Assembly: GCA_030068075.1 (NCBI GenBank)
Contig: CM057837.1
Location: forward strand, 19,871,691 to 19,935,690
Origin: Paguma larvata
Taxonomy: Eukaryota > Chordata > Mammalia > Carnivora > Viverridae
Reading direction: 5' to 3'
DNA: 64,000 nucleotides
Shown here: positions 11,101-22,754 of the stretch, in pieces
How positions within the stretch are numbered: the first letter of the stretch is position 1
Layout of the letters: each line of letters begins with the position of its first letter
Made by a program: the position numbers and the translations under genes
Notes under the pieces: generated by a model
Told to the model about the DNA's origin: nothing
What the model saw: only the letters and a program-made list of their open reading frames with translations
Database searches by the model: none

Positions 11101-12003
11101 CTGAAGTAGCGGAATTGGATTGGTGAGGACCCTCCTAGTGGCAGTCCCCATCTTCCACTGTCACCACGAAGGTGATGTTTGAAGACCACTCATGGACATA
11201 CGGAGTGATGTTAGTGTCTGGTGACCTGAATCTAAGAGGAGAGGGAGCCACAGCAGCTAATTCCTAATTAAATGTAATGAACCACGTCATTTCGTACAGT
11301 TAAAATTTATCAGCTCAGACATCCTTCCCAGCCTGGAATCTCACTCTTCCGTGGTGTTCTGTGGGATGTACAATATTGATCTGAGCGGTTCTCTCTTTGC
11401 TGGGCATTGTGTGCCTGAAACAGTATTGACTTTGATACATAACTTGTTGCCAGTTTCATTTTGCATTCATGGCCTAGATCTGAAGCTTTCCCCCGTTCCC
11501 AAGACATCCCTCGAAGTTGGTTCGATGTTTTCGGAGAAGAGACTTAACGCACGCGCCCTTCTTCACGTTTCCCAAACGTTGGTGTTCTGTGGCGGAGGCT
11601 CTGTCTCAGCATGCCCCAGCCAGTGCTCGGGCTGCTGGTGGCCTTGGTCTGAGACATCTCCAGTGGAGCTTAGCATCACTGGTGATCAAAGATGAGAAGG
11701 GCTGGAGAGGCTTCACTGGAGAGGAATGATCGGATCCCTGCCGGATCACGGAGTGAGGGCTGTGTCTCCCAGTGTTCTGATGCTGTAATCTGACACATGG
11801 GGAGTGAGCGGGGTTTATGTCACAACGAAAGCACTTCCATCACTAAGGGAAAATGACGGACTCTAGGCATACGTGTCACACCTGCCAGAGAAATCTGCGT
11901 CAGGCTCAGGTCCTTCAGTCCCTTGAGCACTGCTTCCTAGAGGAGCCAGAAGACATTCGAGGAGCCCTTGTTTTACATATGTGACTTTTCTTTAATGATC
12001 TAG

Positions 12004-12205
12004 AACTGGCGTCTACCAACCTTTTTTTGGTAAAGGGCCAGATGGTCTCCATAGCAACTACTCCATTCTGCTGTTGTAGAGTGAAAGCAGCCACAGACGA
12101 TGCATGCATGCATGAGTGTGGCTGTGTCCTAATAAAACTTTATTTACAAAAACAGGTGGCGGACCAGATTTGGCCTCCCGGCTGTAATTTGCTGACTCTG
12201 AGTCG
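12004..12205 (+). mobile_element. MER1-type hAT-Charlie DNA transposon copy
   Basis: Carries 'tttttggtaaagggccagatgg', 'agcaactactccattctgctgttgtagagtgaaagcagcca', 'gtggctgtgtcctaataaaactttatttacaaaaacaggtggc' and 'ggaccagatttggcctcccggc', the order of the familiar non-autonomous Charlie element. The family name is from memory. An internal TGCATGCATGCATG stretch is a local change. Confidence 0.65.
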
Positions 12206-13104
12206 CTCATCCTCCCAGACGAACTTCCCCCTGTTTGCCAGTCTTACGTGCTGGGTCCTCTGGAGACCCAACTCTGAGATGGAGATCAGTGGGCATTTAT
12301 TAGGGCGTGATCTTGGCATCCATGGATGGGAAGGGATGAAAGCAGGAATGGGCCGAGGGAGAAGTCACTCCGTGTGTCGTAATGAAGCCCTTAGGGAACT
12401 CTGAATTTGGGAGAGCCCATCACAGTTATTCTGAGTCGAGGCAGGGGGGCTGTGCCTTGATTCCCCCTGGGGAGGGGATGTGACCGGGGTGAGGCAGCTC
12501 TCTGTACCAGCCAGTTGCCCAAGTCATGGTGGACCCCCAAGAGCTGGGGTAGGTGGAGGGCATCAGTGTACATCGTGCCTGGCCATTCTGCCGCTTAATC
12601 TGCCTTTCCCCTCTGTGACCTCACACTTCTCTAGAACAACCCAGGGATCTTGCGCAGCTGGACCTGGGGCGGTGAGGTGCGGGCGTGGACTTGGGAGTGG
12701 ACCTCTGCACCTGTCCAAGGAGGACAGTGGGGAATTCGCTTCCCCACCCTTGACGTTTATTCACTCAGCAGCTGCACGCTAGACACTGTCCAACTTGAGC
12801 CAGGCAGTGGTGGGGCGGGCGTGGGGAGAGATGGGGCTGTTTGGAAGGAAAAGCCCACAGCGTGGCCGATGATCAGGTGTGCCGGTGGTGACCGGAAGTG
12901 CCTACCCAGCCCTCGGCATTCCCCTGACGCTTCCTCCACCAACTGGACAGGAAGCTTGTCTCCCAGTGGCTGGCCAGCATTTCTACCGTGACCGCGCCCT
13001 GTTGTGCTGAATGAATGTTGCTGACGACCAAGTGAACAGTCTTACGACTGTGTCTTCTTACGTTTTGTGAAGCTATCAAAGAAAAGTCGAGTGGAATGAG
13101 CTTT

Positions 13105-13347
13105 TGTGTGTGTGTGTGTGTGTTTTTTTTTTTCAGGTTTATTCATTTATTATTCCTGAGAGAGAGACAAAGCTAGCACACAAGCAGGGACGGGGCAGAG
13201 AGAGAGAGGGAGACACAGAATCTGAAGCAGGCTCCAGGCTCTGAGCTGTCAGCACAGAGCCCAATGCGGGGTGTGAACCCATGAACCATAAGATGATGAT
13301 TTGAGCCTGAGTCAGACGCTCAACTGACTGAGCTACCCAGGCGCCCC
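13105..13347 (-). mobile_element. CanSINE, antisense, preceded by (GT)9
   Basis: GT repeat at 13105-13122 and a T-run to 13133 form the reversed tail; 'aggtttattcatttatt', a GA-rich body, 'gctgtcagcacagagcccaatgcggggtgtgaaccc' and the reversed head 'gagctacccaggcgcccc' follow. The GT tract replaces or extends the usual A-rich tail complement. Confidence 0.92.
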
Positions 13348-13448
13348 TTGTGATTTGTTTTCTTGTTAATAGTCAACTAAGCCAGCAGGTGTTCAAATCA
13401 GCTGGCAAATGGGCAGCTAAACTGGGTATCTAGCAGCAGCTGGAGAGC

Positions 13449-13655
13449 AGAGATTAGCAAACTGCGGCCCGGGGTCCAAACTCGAACCTCCGCCTGTTTC
13501 TGCAAGTCCAGTCTCCCTGGGACACAGCCATGCTTTTTCATCTGCACGTGATTCCGTGGCTGCTTCGTCACTGGACAGCAGAGTTGGATGGTTGGGACAG
13601 AGACCGCGTGTCCCATGAAGCCTACCACATTTGCTCTCTGGGCTTTCACAGGAAG
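13449..13655 (-). mobile_element. MER1-type hAT-Charlie copy, antisense
   Basis: Reverse complement of the family seen at 12004-12205: 'agcaaactgcggcccggggtcc', 'cctgtttctgcaagt', 'gggacacagccatgct', 'gtggctgcttcgtcactggacagcagagttggatggttgggacagagaccg'. It is more diverged than the first copy and 1.3 kb away in opposite orientation. Confidence 0.6.
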
Positions 13656-13682
13656 ACCGTGCCGCCCCCAGCTCAGGGACAA

Positions 13683-13765
13683 GCTCTCCGGGTGACTCTG
13701 GGCAGATCCTTTCCTGCAAAGTCTCCCGTTTCCTCACCTGTGGAAGGAGGGAGGTGGGCAGCTCC
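13683..13765 (+). mobile_element. MIR SINE fragment
   Basis: Pattern 'ggtgactctgggcagatcctttcc...gtctcccgtttcctcacctgtgg' corresponds to the MIR core 'gtgaccttgggcaagt...cctcagtttcctcatctgtaaa'. Confidence 0.5.
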
Positions 13766-14149
13766 TCTCTCGAACTCTTCTCTCCCAGCCCGTTAATTCG
13801 TGTATTGTTCCGGCTGTGGTTTTTCTGGGGCAAAAGTCCAGCTTTCAGGTTAACTTCCAGAATGTAGGAAAGATGCTCAGAGTCAAAGGGAGGCGCGCTC
13901 TCATCCTTGACGTCCAGCGCCCTGCCCACTCCGGGTTCTCTGCCACCTCTTCTGACCAGGACCCTCCTGGCTTTCTTTGACTCTTCCTTCCCGCTCCAGA
14001 GAGGCAAGCGCCACGAAGGTTCAACCTTGGCCTGCCTCTTTGCACGTCAGCAGCAAGGTGGGCGCTTCTGTGCCACCTGCCATTGTCAGTGAGTGGTTTG
14101 GGCACGTGCTGGCATCACCCGCTGGTGCCAGACCAGTGTCCCTCCCTCA

Positions 14150-14850
14150 CCCACATGACGTTTATTGTGTCAGCCTTGGTGTCAGGCACTGCCGAGGCTC
14201 CGGTTCCCTAGTGCTGGAGCGAAACTTAGATACGGTCTCCCAGCACGCAGGTTATAGCCTGGTGGGAAGATGGGCATCCAGTTAATACCCCTAAAATAAG
14301 CGCGTAATTGTAGATTGTGGTCAGTGCTCTAGGGGGCTGGTGAGGACCATAGGAGAGTTTAACAGGGTAGCTTTATTTAGAAGAGGGGTTTAGCAAGGAC
14401 TTTCTGATGGAGAGGCTTTTAAGATGATTTCTGAAGCCTACGTGGAGGGGCCTGCGTGTGCCAAAGCTTTGAATTGTGGCACTTCGGAGTTGCTGAGAAG
14501 ACCAGCAGCCAAATTAGGCTGGAGAGGTGAGCTCGAGCCACAGTCATGGTCAGGACGAGGGGCTTAGAGACCAGAATAAGGATTTAAAACTTTACCCTAA
14601 GTGCAGTGAGATGCTGAGATTGTAACTGTATGCTTTAGGAAGATGGTCTTGCTTCTCAGAGGCTGAGAGGTGGAGGCAGGGGAGACTGTCGCTGTGGAGT
14701 GGGTGAGGGCCACAGTGGAGGCTGGGGAGGTGGGAGAAGTCTGGTGGGGGAACTCACGAGCCTCGAGTCCCGGTGAGCTCAGGAGGAAGGAGTCAGAGAG
14801 GTGGCAAGGTGGATGTCCAGATTTCTGACTTGAGCATCTAGAGGTGCTAT
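14150..14850 (-). mobile_element. L2 3' region, antisense
   Basis: Opens with 'tttattgtgtcagccttggtgtcaggcactgccgaggctccgg' (reverse of the L2 end) and continues with a diverged body including 'ggctggtgagg', 'agcaaggactttctgatggagaggc', 'gtgccaaagc' and 'tttaccctaagtgcagtgagatg', the same order as the other antisense L2 copies in this window. Ancient copy. Confidence 0.55.
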
Positions 14851-14876
14851 TGTTGTGTTTTTCATATGGACTGTTT

Positions 14877-15088
14877 CTTTTTTAAAAAATCTTATTTATT
14901 TTGAGAGAGACAGAGACAGCGGGAGCAGGAGAGAGGCAGAAAGAGGGGAAGAGAAAGGATCCCAAGCAGCCTCCACACTGTCAGCGCAGAGCCCGATGTG
15001 GGGCTCGAACTCACAAAATCGTGAGATCATGACCTGAGCCGAAACCGAGAGTCAGACGCTTAACCGATGGAGCCACCCAGGGGCCCCT
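14877..15088 (-). mobile_element. CanSINE, antisense
   Basis: Reversed tail 'tttttaaaaaatcttatttatttt', GA-rich body, 'cactgtcagcgcagagcccgatgtggggctcgaactcac', 'gagatcatgacctgagccgaaac' and reversed head 'gagccacccaggggcccc'. Confidence 0.93.
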
Positions 15089-15089
15089 A

Positions 15090-16108
15090 TATAGACTATT
15101 TCTTAAAGCAGCTTTAGGCTCAGAGCAAACTGGAGAGAGAGGTGCAGAGAGTTCCCACTTATCCCGCCTCCCATATGTGCCCAGCCTCCCCTACTATCAA
15201 CATCCCCACCTGAGGAGCACATTCGTCACAATCAGTGAACCTACATTGATCTATTTCAATCACACAAAGGCTGTAGTTTACATTAGGGTTTATTCTTGGT
15301 GCCATACTTTCCATGGGTTGGAACGAATGTATCATGGCCCGTGTCCGCCGTTATGGTATCATAGAGAATGGTTTCTCTGCCCTAAAGATCCTCTGTGCCC
15401 TAGCCCTTGGCAACCGTCGATCATTTTACTGTCTCCATAGTTTTGCCACTTCTGGAATATCCTGCAGTTGGAATCACATAGTATGCAGTCTTTTCAAATG
15501 GCCTCTTTCATTTAGTAATATACATTTAAGATTCCTCTGTGTCTTTTCAAGGCTTAATAGCTCATTTCTTTAGAGCACTGAATCATACTCCATCGTCTGG
15601 ATGGACCACAGTGTGTCTGTCGCCTACTGAAGGACATCTTGGATGCTTCGAAGTTTTGGCAGTGACGAATAGAGCTGCCATAAGCATCTGTGCGCAGGTG
15701 TCTGGGTGGACGTGAGTTTTCAGCTCCTTTGGGTAAATAGCAGGGGACTGCGATTGCGGGATCACGTGACGACAGTCTGTTTGATTTTTGTTGGTCGGTT
15801 GCTTTACTAGACGGTTTCCTGGAGCATGTTGGGCTTTGCACGAAGCTGCCAAAATGTCTTCCAAAGTGGCCGCGCCGTATTGCGTTCCCACCAGCCACGA
15901 CTGAGCGTTTCTATGGCTCCACGGGCTCACCAGCATTTGGTATCGTCTGTGTTCTGGATTTTGGCCGTTCTGGGGGTGTGCAGTGGTAGCTCATTGTGGT
16001 TTTCATTTGCAGTTGCCTGATGACCTAGGTTATGGAGCCCCTTCCTTACGCTTATTAGCCATCTGTGTATCTCCTTTGGCGAGGTGTCTGTTAAGGTCTT
16101 GGCCCATT
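15090..16108 (-). mobile_element. L1M 3' end, antisense, about 1 kb
   Basis: Reverse complement of an old L1 3' end: 'gctttaggctcagagcaaactgga', 'cctcccctactatcaacatcc', 'gtttacattagggtttattcttggtg', 'gaatcatactccatcgtctgg', 'ttttcagctcctttgggtaaatagc', 'ccaccagccacgactgagc', and 'gaggtgtctgttaaggtcttggccc' at the right end. Open frames on either strand within it are shadows. The CanSINE at 16109 interrupts it. Confidence 0.8.
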
Positions 16109-16322
16109 AAAACATTTTTTTAATGTTTATTTTTGAGAGAGAGAGAAATAGACACAGCATGAGCAGGGGAAGAGGTGGAGAGAGAGGGAGACACAGAATC
16201 TGAGCAGGCTCCAGGCTCTGAGCTGTCAACACATAGCCCGATGTGGGGCTTGAACTCAAAGACTGCAAGATCATGACCTGAGCTGAAGTCAGAGACCCAA
16301 CCGACTGAGCCACACTGCCTCC
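16109..16322 (-). mobile_element. CanSINE, antisense, with degraded head
   Basis: T-rich left end 'acatttttttaatgtttatttttgag', GA-rich body, 'agctgtcaacacatagcccgatgtggggcttgaactc', 'agatcatgacctgagctgaagtc'. The reversed head reads GAGCCACACTGCCTCC in place of GAGCCACCCAGGCGCCCC, so the last dozen bases are mutated or replaced. Inserted in L1M sequence. Confidence 0.88.
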
Positions 16323-16800
16323 ATGAATTTCTATGCCCAGATTTATTTTCCTGACCATAAAACTAATACATTATAGGGAACTGACAATAACAAAATGCAG
16401 AATAAAAGGCTTAATAATCACTGTTAATACTTTGGTGTACTTGTTTCATTGTTTTTTATGCATATATATTTTTATTTGCATATATATATTCATATATATA
16501 TTTCCTGAAATAGTCGAGATTCTGCTACAGATGTAATTTCCCTCAGGGTCTCTGCCACTTAGAACTTTAGCATAAATAGTTTCTGGTATTAACAGTACTT
16601 TACAGAGAAAATTTTATTGACTGAAAGGGTGTGTTTTATGGCCATATCATAGTTTTATTTATTTCTTCATTCTTGGCCCTTCAAATTGTTACTCATTCTT
16701 CACTTTTTGGAATAATATTAACGTGAGCACTTGGTGCGTGAGGATTTGCTATATTATTTCCTTTTGGAAAAAAATCCTTTAACCGGAAAGTCTAGATCAT
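16323..16800 (-). mobile_element. Old L1M-type AT-rich fragment, antisense
   Basis: AT-rich sequence with short TATATA tracts (16460-16500) and phrases such as 'ccatatcatagttttatttatttcttcattcttggcccttcaaattgttac', typical of antisense L1M 3' ends. The 478-bp assignment is tentative. Confidence 0.5.
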
Positions 16801-17094
16801 AGAGTTATCGATCCTTGTAAGGTTCTTGAGGCCCGGCGGCAAATTCGACTCCAGGAGAAGGCTAGGTGAAGGCTTCTTTCCTCAGCGTTGCAGATGCCTT
16901 TGCTGTAGGTGCGTGGCCAGGATTAGGGATCAGTCTGCTGAGTTTTGCAAATTCCAAGATGAGAAAAAAAACAGCCTTGTGCTTTGAGCTGGTGTTTCTG
17001 TGATTGCTGGTGGTGTTCATTGTTCCTGCTTCTCACCTTGACCTTGGCTGCAGCTGTCTCAGCGCCCCTGCCCCCTGTTGCCTTCCTTCAGTAG

Positions 17095-17305
17095 GCCTCA
17101 GCAGCTAGACATTTGGGTCCAGCTAATTCTCTGTTGTGGGGGCTGTCCGCACACAGACGGTGTTTGGGTGTTTGGCGGCATCCCTCATTTCTGCCTACTT
17201 GGTGCCAATAGCCCATTTGCTTGTGACCAAACAAGTATCTCCAGACATTGCCTGGTGGGGGGGCGTGACAGAATTACTCTCGGTTGAGAACCGTTGGCCC
17301 AGACT
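17095..17305 (-). mobile_element. MER20-type hAT-Charlie DNA transposon
   Basis: Follows MER20 in order: degenerate 'cctcagcagctagacatttgggtccagctaattctctgttgtgggggctgtcc', 'ggcggcatccctcatttctgcctacttggtgccaatagc', 'ccagacattgcc' and right end 'ggttgagaaccgttgg'. Strand label is from memory of the consensus and could be the reverse. Confidence 0.68.
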
Positions 17306-19030
17306 ATGCCCAGACCTCGCTGCAGCCCACTGTGTTGGGGACCACTCTTCTCAGCAGACCTCACTGCTCACCAGACCGAGACACAGCCTCACTGCATCTT
17401 CTAGCCTCATTCTGTCAACTCTCAACTCCTAGGACTTCTGTGGCCTTTTAACGTGATGTACTTGCTATGTCATGAGGACCGTTTTCTTCCTCTAGATCGT
17501 ATGGTCCTTGAGGTCAGGATCCAAGGCAGAGCCTTGGCATTGACCTCTCCACGGCTGGCAGAGAGCCACAGAGTACAGAGCCCTTGCTCGGGACCTGTGT
17601 GCTAGGTAGAGGACAGGTCATCCAGATGACCCAACAAAGCCTTGCTGATGTCAGGGTCACTTATGAGCCAGCTGTCCTGTCTTTCCGCCAACCACCTCTC
17701 CCTGTGGTCATATCAGAAACCTCTCTGGCCAAGAAAGGGTGGGGAGCCATGTAAGATTCACTGTCCAGAGGTAGGTTGTGAAAAAGTAAAGCGAAAACTA
17801 TAGCGTTCCCAATTGGTTTTGAAATTTAGGGGGAAACGGTTTCCAACTATTGTTTCCCTCCGAGAACTCAGTAAGTATTGTCATGGAACAACTTTATTGT
17901 CCTTCAGATGGTCAAATTTAATATTAAAAGAGAAAACATATGGACAGCGTTGCAAAAACATTTTCAAGGGTTTTTTGTGTGAGTGTGTCTGTTCATTTAG
18001 CTCTTGGTAAGGCTTGATGAGATTGTATTGTTTCCCCCATAAGCTTAAATGTGATGTTCAGAGCATCCCCCAGAGTCTATACGGTCTCTAAAAGCTGTTC
18101 ATGTCAGCCACCCCAGCTGTCTTTATGGAAAAAAGGGCTTTCCCCTACCTTTTTTTTTTCCGAGTAACTCCCTCAGTGGTAGGAGTGGGTTGCGTCCCCA
18201 TCCCTGTGTTGTTTAGGAAATGGTTATTCTCATGGACCATTCGCTCAAGTTGGCCAGGGATCGATTAAGAGGCATGACTTCAAGGGCTGTGGTGTGCTGA
18301 TAGGATAATGGTCAGATCTTAAATTAGAAGCTGCAAAGCTGCCCTCTCTGGCTGCGAAACGGTGATCATCAGACAGACCTAGCAGAAGACCGGGGTTTGG
18401 GGGTGAGCCCCAATCTGGGTTTCAGTCCTGGCTCTGCTGGCTGCTGACCTCGTGTCCTGAGGAGCACTGAGCATGGTGAGGACGCAAAGGGAACTCAGTC
18501 CATTTTGTTAAGATCTGTCGTCCTCAGCACCCCTCCGAGCTGTCTGCGGGAAATCCACGCAGGTGTGATCTTGGAAAGAGAAATGGTCATAGCGGTGAAT
18601 TCCGTAGGGAAAAGTGGTCCAGGTATAGATGACCCTGAAAAAAGGGGAAGCAGGAATATGAGAAATCAAGGCGGGTGGGGTATGTGTCACTCCTTCGGCC
18701 GGACGGGGTTTGCTATTTTCCCCACACAGAAGCTCAGATCTTTCTAAAAAATATAACTTTATTTTCGGGGTTACCGATTGAGTTTGGGAAAAGCAGAGAT
18801 GAAGAAAGATGGTAGGGCCAGCGTGGAAGCCATCTTCAGCCGTGTTGCCCCAGTGGTGCAGAAATTGCTCCCACATGGTGGCATGGGGTCAGTTACTTCC
18901 TGGGTCGGGTCCTAGCCCCATGAGGGCGTGACTATGGATGAAACACACAGTTCACACAGGGTGGGGGGCGTTCCGGGGGTCGTATGTGGCTCAGGGGCTA
19001 CCATCCGAGTGTGAAAAGTGTGTTCTTAGC
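17305..19030. other. Intronic sequence, mostly unique
   Basis: A possible MIR trace lies at about 18385-18455 ('gggtttcagtcctggctctgctggctgctgacctcgtg'). Nothing else recognised; the short open frames carry no family resemblance. Confidence 0.4.
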
Positions 19031-19031
19031 C

Positions 19032-19050
19032 GGGGGGGGGTGGGGGGGGG
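19032..19050 (+). repeat. G-run pair (G9-T-G9), short quadruplex-prone tract
   Basis: Two runs of nine G separated by one T. Such a tract can fold as a G-quadruplex in vitro by known sequence rules; no function is implied. Long G-runs also mark places where base calls are weak. Confidence 0.85.
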
Positions 19051-19570
19051 CATCAGACACACCAGGGATACTTTCCCAAAATGCCTGCCCAGGACTCTGT
19101 TCCTGAATCTCCACGGTTAAGAGCCCTTTGCCGGAGGATGTAGGGGAGGGAAAATAATTTTCCTTCCAGCCTTCTAAGTGGTCTCGGAGGCCCCTATTAC
19201 AAAAAGGCAGATTAACAAGAAAAAGCAAATCAGTTTATTAGCGTGCACATGGGAAAATGGAGGCCAGGAAATCCGACTCCGAACAGTGGCTTAGGATCCC
19301 ACCTTGTATAGACCTTCACCAATGACTCTCTGAAGAAATGACAGGACAAAAGAAAGCAATTTCAGGCTTCCAAGGTCGGCAGAGCAGGAAGGTAGATGCA
19401 TGGGAGGAAACCAGTGGCAGATAGAGATAGATAAAGGCTGACGTCTCTTATGTCGGTTCCCCCGCTGCTGTCTCCGGGCGGATCGGTCTACACTTGTCTC
19501 TGGTGATTAACTTCTGTCCTTCCTGGTGGAGAGGGGAGGAGGGACATCTTTGTAAGTTTATGTCCTGCTT

Positions 19571-19618
19571 TTGAGCTGAAGTCGGCTGCTCAACCGACTG
19601 AGCCCCCCAGGCGCCCTC
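19571..19618 (-). mobile_element. CanSINE 5' fragment, antisense, truncated
   Basis: Only the reversed head and A-box part is present: 'gagctgaagtcggctgctcaaccgactgagccccccaggcgccc'. The body and tail are missing to the left. Confidence 0.75.
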
Positions 19619-19689
19619 CAGTCCTTTTAACAGAAAGGGGAATCCTATAAAACATCGTTCTGGGAGGCGGCTCATTGTCAGCCCTGCAC

Positions 19690-20127
19690 TGTGACGTCCA
19701 CGTTCCTTGTCGTGTATTTCGTTAAATCACGTGTTGGCTTCCCAGGCTTTCATTGCCTGGATTTACCTGTCTTTTTTTTTTCTTTTTCTTTTTTTCTTAA
19801 ACCTTCTCGTGAAATAGCTTATTGACGTGTTTACGTTTTTGTAACAATGTGTCGGTAAGAGTCTTGTACTGAAATCGTTGTGAGCATTTCCCGTGATGTC
19901 CTTAACCCAGTTTTCTAAGAATTTCTGGGTCGAAGGATGGGCAAAGCTTTAAAGCCTTTAAATGTAGATTTCCAAGAGATCCAGTACAACAGGTGTATCA
20001 AGTTATCCTGTCCATACGTGAGCAGTGGCTTCCCTGAACCTGCGGACACTCCGTACCAACACCACCAAAATTTCCGTGCCATTGTGATAAGTGGAAAATG
20101 ATATTTACAATATGTAATACATATTAA
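19690..20127 (-). mobile_element. Old L1M-type fragment, antisense
   Basis: Phrases such as 'aagaatttctgggtcgaaggatgggcaaagc' followed by 'aatgtagatttccaagagatcc' and 'caggtgtatcaagttatc' correspond to the antisense L1M 3' region ('atttctgggtcaaaggatatg...ttgccaaatcgccctccagaaag'). Confidence 0.55.
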
Positions 20128-20358
20128 AAATTTTTTAGTCTTTATTCATTTTTTTGAGAGAGAAAGAGAGAGGGAAAGAGAGCGAGAGAGAGAGAGAGCA
20201 GGGGAGGGGCAGAGAGAGAGAGGGAAACATAGAATCCTAAGCAGGCTCCAGGCCTGAGCTGTCAGCACAGAACCCGACGTGGGGCTCGAACCCACGAACC
20301 ATGAGATCATGACCTGAGCTGATATCGGACGCTTAACTGACTGAGCCCCCCAGGTGCC
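20128..20358 (-). mobile_element. CanSINE, antisense
   Basis: Reversed tail 'ttaaaaattttttagtctttattcatttttttgag', a long GA-rich microsatellite-like body, 'gctgtcagcacagaacccgacgtggggctcgaacccac' and reversed head 'gagccccccaggtgcc'. It sits inside L1M sequence. Confidence 0.92.
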
Positions 20359-20519
20359 TGGTATTAATGCATATTTTTTGGTGGTGAACGTTTCCCATGT
20401 GATATACCTCTATTCTTTCGTGAATTACCTGTAAATTTCCTTTGGCTGCTTCAGTCTTTTTTATTTTGAAAAAAAAAAAAAAATTTTATGTTACAACATC
20501 CTCTTGTATTTTTAATGTT

Positions 20520-21090
20520 ATATTTATCAGAACTTTTTAAACCCTGAATTTTGAAATGATTTAAATTAACAGAAGAGTTTCAAAGATCGTACAGAGAGTT
20601 CCTGTAGATCCCACGTATGTAGCTTCTCCTTATGTTACCACCTAACATAATCACAGACCTTTTGCTAAGAGTTTCTCAACCTCGGCACTCTTGGCCTTGG
20701 CGCTGGGAGATTCCTGGTTGTGGGGGCTGAACTGTTACAGGATTTGAGTAGCATCCCTGGCCTCCCCGTCTCTCTCTAGCTGTACAACCCAAAATGTCTC
20801 CTGATGTTGCCATGTGTTCCCCGGGGAGCAAAATCACCCACAGTTAAGAATCGCTGACCTAAACCGCGACATCAACATTGGGCCAGTGCTGGTAACTGAA
20901 CTCCAGACTTTATCCCGATTTCACCAGTGTTTCCACTCATATCCTTTTTCTGTTCCAGGAGCCCATCCAGGACACCACGCTGCCTGTAGTCATCATGTCT
21001 GTTTATGGTAATTTTTGACATTCAGTAGTTTTTATTACCTTCCTAAGCCCTTTCCCTTTGTCTCACTGAGGGGCTTTGCTGTTTTTTTGT
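20520..21090 (-). mobile_element. L1M 3' end, antisense, split by MER20
   Basis: Left part: 'acagaagagtttcaaagatcgtacagagagttcctgtagatcccacg', 'taacataatcacag'. Right part, after the MER20 insertion: 'gcgacatcaacattgggccag', 'ctttttctgttccaggagcccatccaggacaccacgctgcc' and 'gtcatcatgtctgttta'. These are consecutive landmarks of an antisense L1M 3' UTR. Confidence 0.7.
20667..20858 (-). mobile_element. MER20-type hAT-Charlie DNA transposon, nested in L1M
   Basis: 'gagtttctcaacctcggcactcttggcc', 'ggttgtgggggctgaactgttacagg', 'agcatccctggcctcc', 'caacccaaaatgtctcctgatgttgcc' and 'agttaagaatcgctg' follow MER20 order (usual length about 220 bp). The clean split of L1M landmarks on either side supports an insertion. 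Confidence 0.75.
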
Positions 21091-21097
21091 TTGTTTG

Positions 21098-21309
21098 TTT
21101 TTTTAATATTTATTTATTTATTTTTGAGAGAGAGAGACACAGAGCATGAGCAGGGAAGAGGCAGAGAAAGGGAGACACAGAATTTGAAGCAGGCTCCAGG
21201 CTCCAAGCTACCAGCACAGAGCCCGACGCGGGCCTCAAACTCACTAACTGCAAGAGCATGGCCTGAGCCGAAGTCGGATGCCTAACCGACTGAGCCACCC
21301 GGACGCCCC
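21098..21309 (-). mobile_element. CanSINE, antisense
   Basis: T-rich reversed tail with TTTATTTATTTATT, GA body, 'ccagcacagagcccgacgcgggcctcaaactcac' and reversed head 'gagccacccggacgcccc'. The head carries a G for A change. Confidence 0.93.
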
Positions 21310-21756
21310 TCACTGATGGGCTTCGAATGCCTCCTCTGTCTTACACTCCCCTCCAGCCTCTTTCTCTAAATCTGTAATCCCCCTGGATGTATTTCCTCAG
21401 ATGCTGTGAGCTCAGGATCTATTTTCCCTAAATGGGTTGCCAATTGTCTATGGACTATTGATGACATAATCCATTTCTCTACTGGCTGGAAATGCCAATC
21501 CTGTAGCGAATTTATGTTTATACGAGGATTTCCCTGACTCATACAGTTTTCCTTCTAGAAATTTCCATGCCGTTTGAATAGTATAGACTCACCAAAGCTG
21601 TGCTCTCTTACCACCTGGGGATTTGAGAGGTGGAGAATCTTTCAGATACTCCTAAGTGTGAAGTCCTGTTGGCATGTGATGTATCTCATTTTTGTAGGGG
21701 TCAGGTGCAGAGACGCTTTGGCTGCCTTGATACTTTTTCCAATTTTCATTTTGTAT

Positions 21757-21976
21757 TTTTTTTTAATTTTTTTAATGTTTTTATTTATTTTTGAGACAGA
21801 GAGAGACACAGCACGAGTGGGGGAGGGGCAGAGAGAGAGGGAGACACAGAATCTGAAGCAGGCTCCAGGCTCTGAGCTGTCAGCACAGAGCCCGACGCGG
21901 GGCTCGAACTCACCGCGAGATCATGACCTGAGCCGAAGTCGGACGCTCAACCGACTGAGCCACCCAGGCGCCCCTC
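21757..21976 (-). mobile_element. CanSINE, antisense, well conserved
   Basis: Near-consensus copy: reversed tail 'tttttttaatgtttttatttatttttgagacag', body 'gagagagacacagcacgag', 'gctgtcagcacagagcccgacgcggggctcgaactcac' and an intact reversed head 'gactgagccacccaggcgcccc'. It looks younger than most copies here. Confidence 0.95.
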
Positions 21977-22029
21977 ATTTTGTATTTTAAGAAAGCCCTC
22001 TCAGTCTGACCCCACGCTCTGTGTAGTTT

Positions 22030-22650
22030 TTAATCAGCTCTATGGAGATTTGACTTACGTACCTTAAAGTGCACACATTTAATGTTTGTGCCCATGTAAC
22101 CCACACCATACTGGGATATAGAATATTTCCCCTCAGAAAAATATTTGGCTTCTTTCCAGTCTTCCCCTGCCCCTGGGACCGGAAAACCCACATCCTCCTT
22201 CCATCTCTGTTCAGGAATCCGTATAAATCGAAGCAGTTAGGTTTTCCCTATGGAAGGCGTCTTCCCCTTAGACTAATGCTTTCGAAATTCTTCCACGCAC
22301 GGCATCTATCTTGAATTTCTCTCCACGATGTTTTGTACTTTTCATGAAAAGATCTTTCGTGTATTTTGTTAAATGCGTCCCTCCTTATTTCACATGCTGA
22401 ATGCTACTTTATATGGATGATAGGGATTTTTAAACATTTCGTTTCCATTTTTTTTTTGTTTTGCTTACACATAGGCATATAATTGATTTCTGTATAGTGA
22501 CATTAAATCCTGCAGTGTTGTTAGAAGCGCTTCGTAATCATAGTAGCGCTTTTCGTAGATTCCCTAGGACCTTCTGTGTACACAGTAATCTTACGTATGA
22601 TTAAAATTTCCTTTTTTTCCCATCTTGACGCCTTTACTTTTTTTCTTGCC
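22030..22650 (-). mobile_element. L1M 3' end, antisense
   Basis: 'tcagctctatggagatttgacttacgtaccttaaagtgcacac' then 'gtaacccacaccatactgggatatagaatatttcccc' matches the antisense L1M landmark 'ttgaggtataatttacatac...gtaaccaccac...caagatatagaacatttcc'. Strongly diverged toward the right. Confidence 0.65.
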
Positions 22651-22754
22651 TTATTGCACTAGATAAGACGTAACAGTAAAATGTGGAACAGCAGGAATGA
22701 GGGTGAGCATCCTTGACTTATCATTCCCTTGTTAGCTGTAGGGTTTTAAAAATA

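Noticed and set aside
15554..15936. Overlapping 114- and 117-residue minus-strand frames
   Set aside because: Decayed L1M 3' sequence, not a gene.
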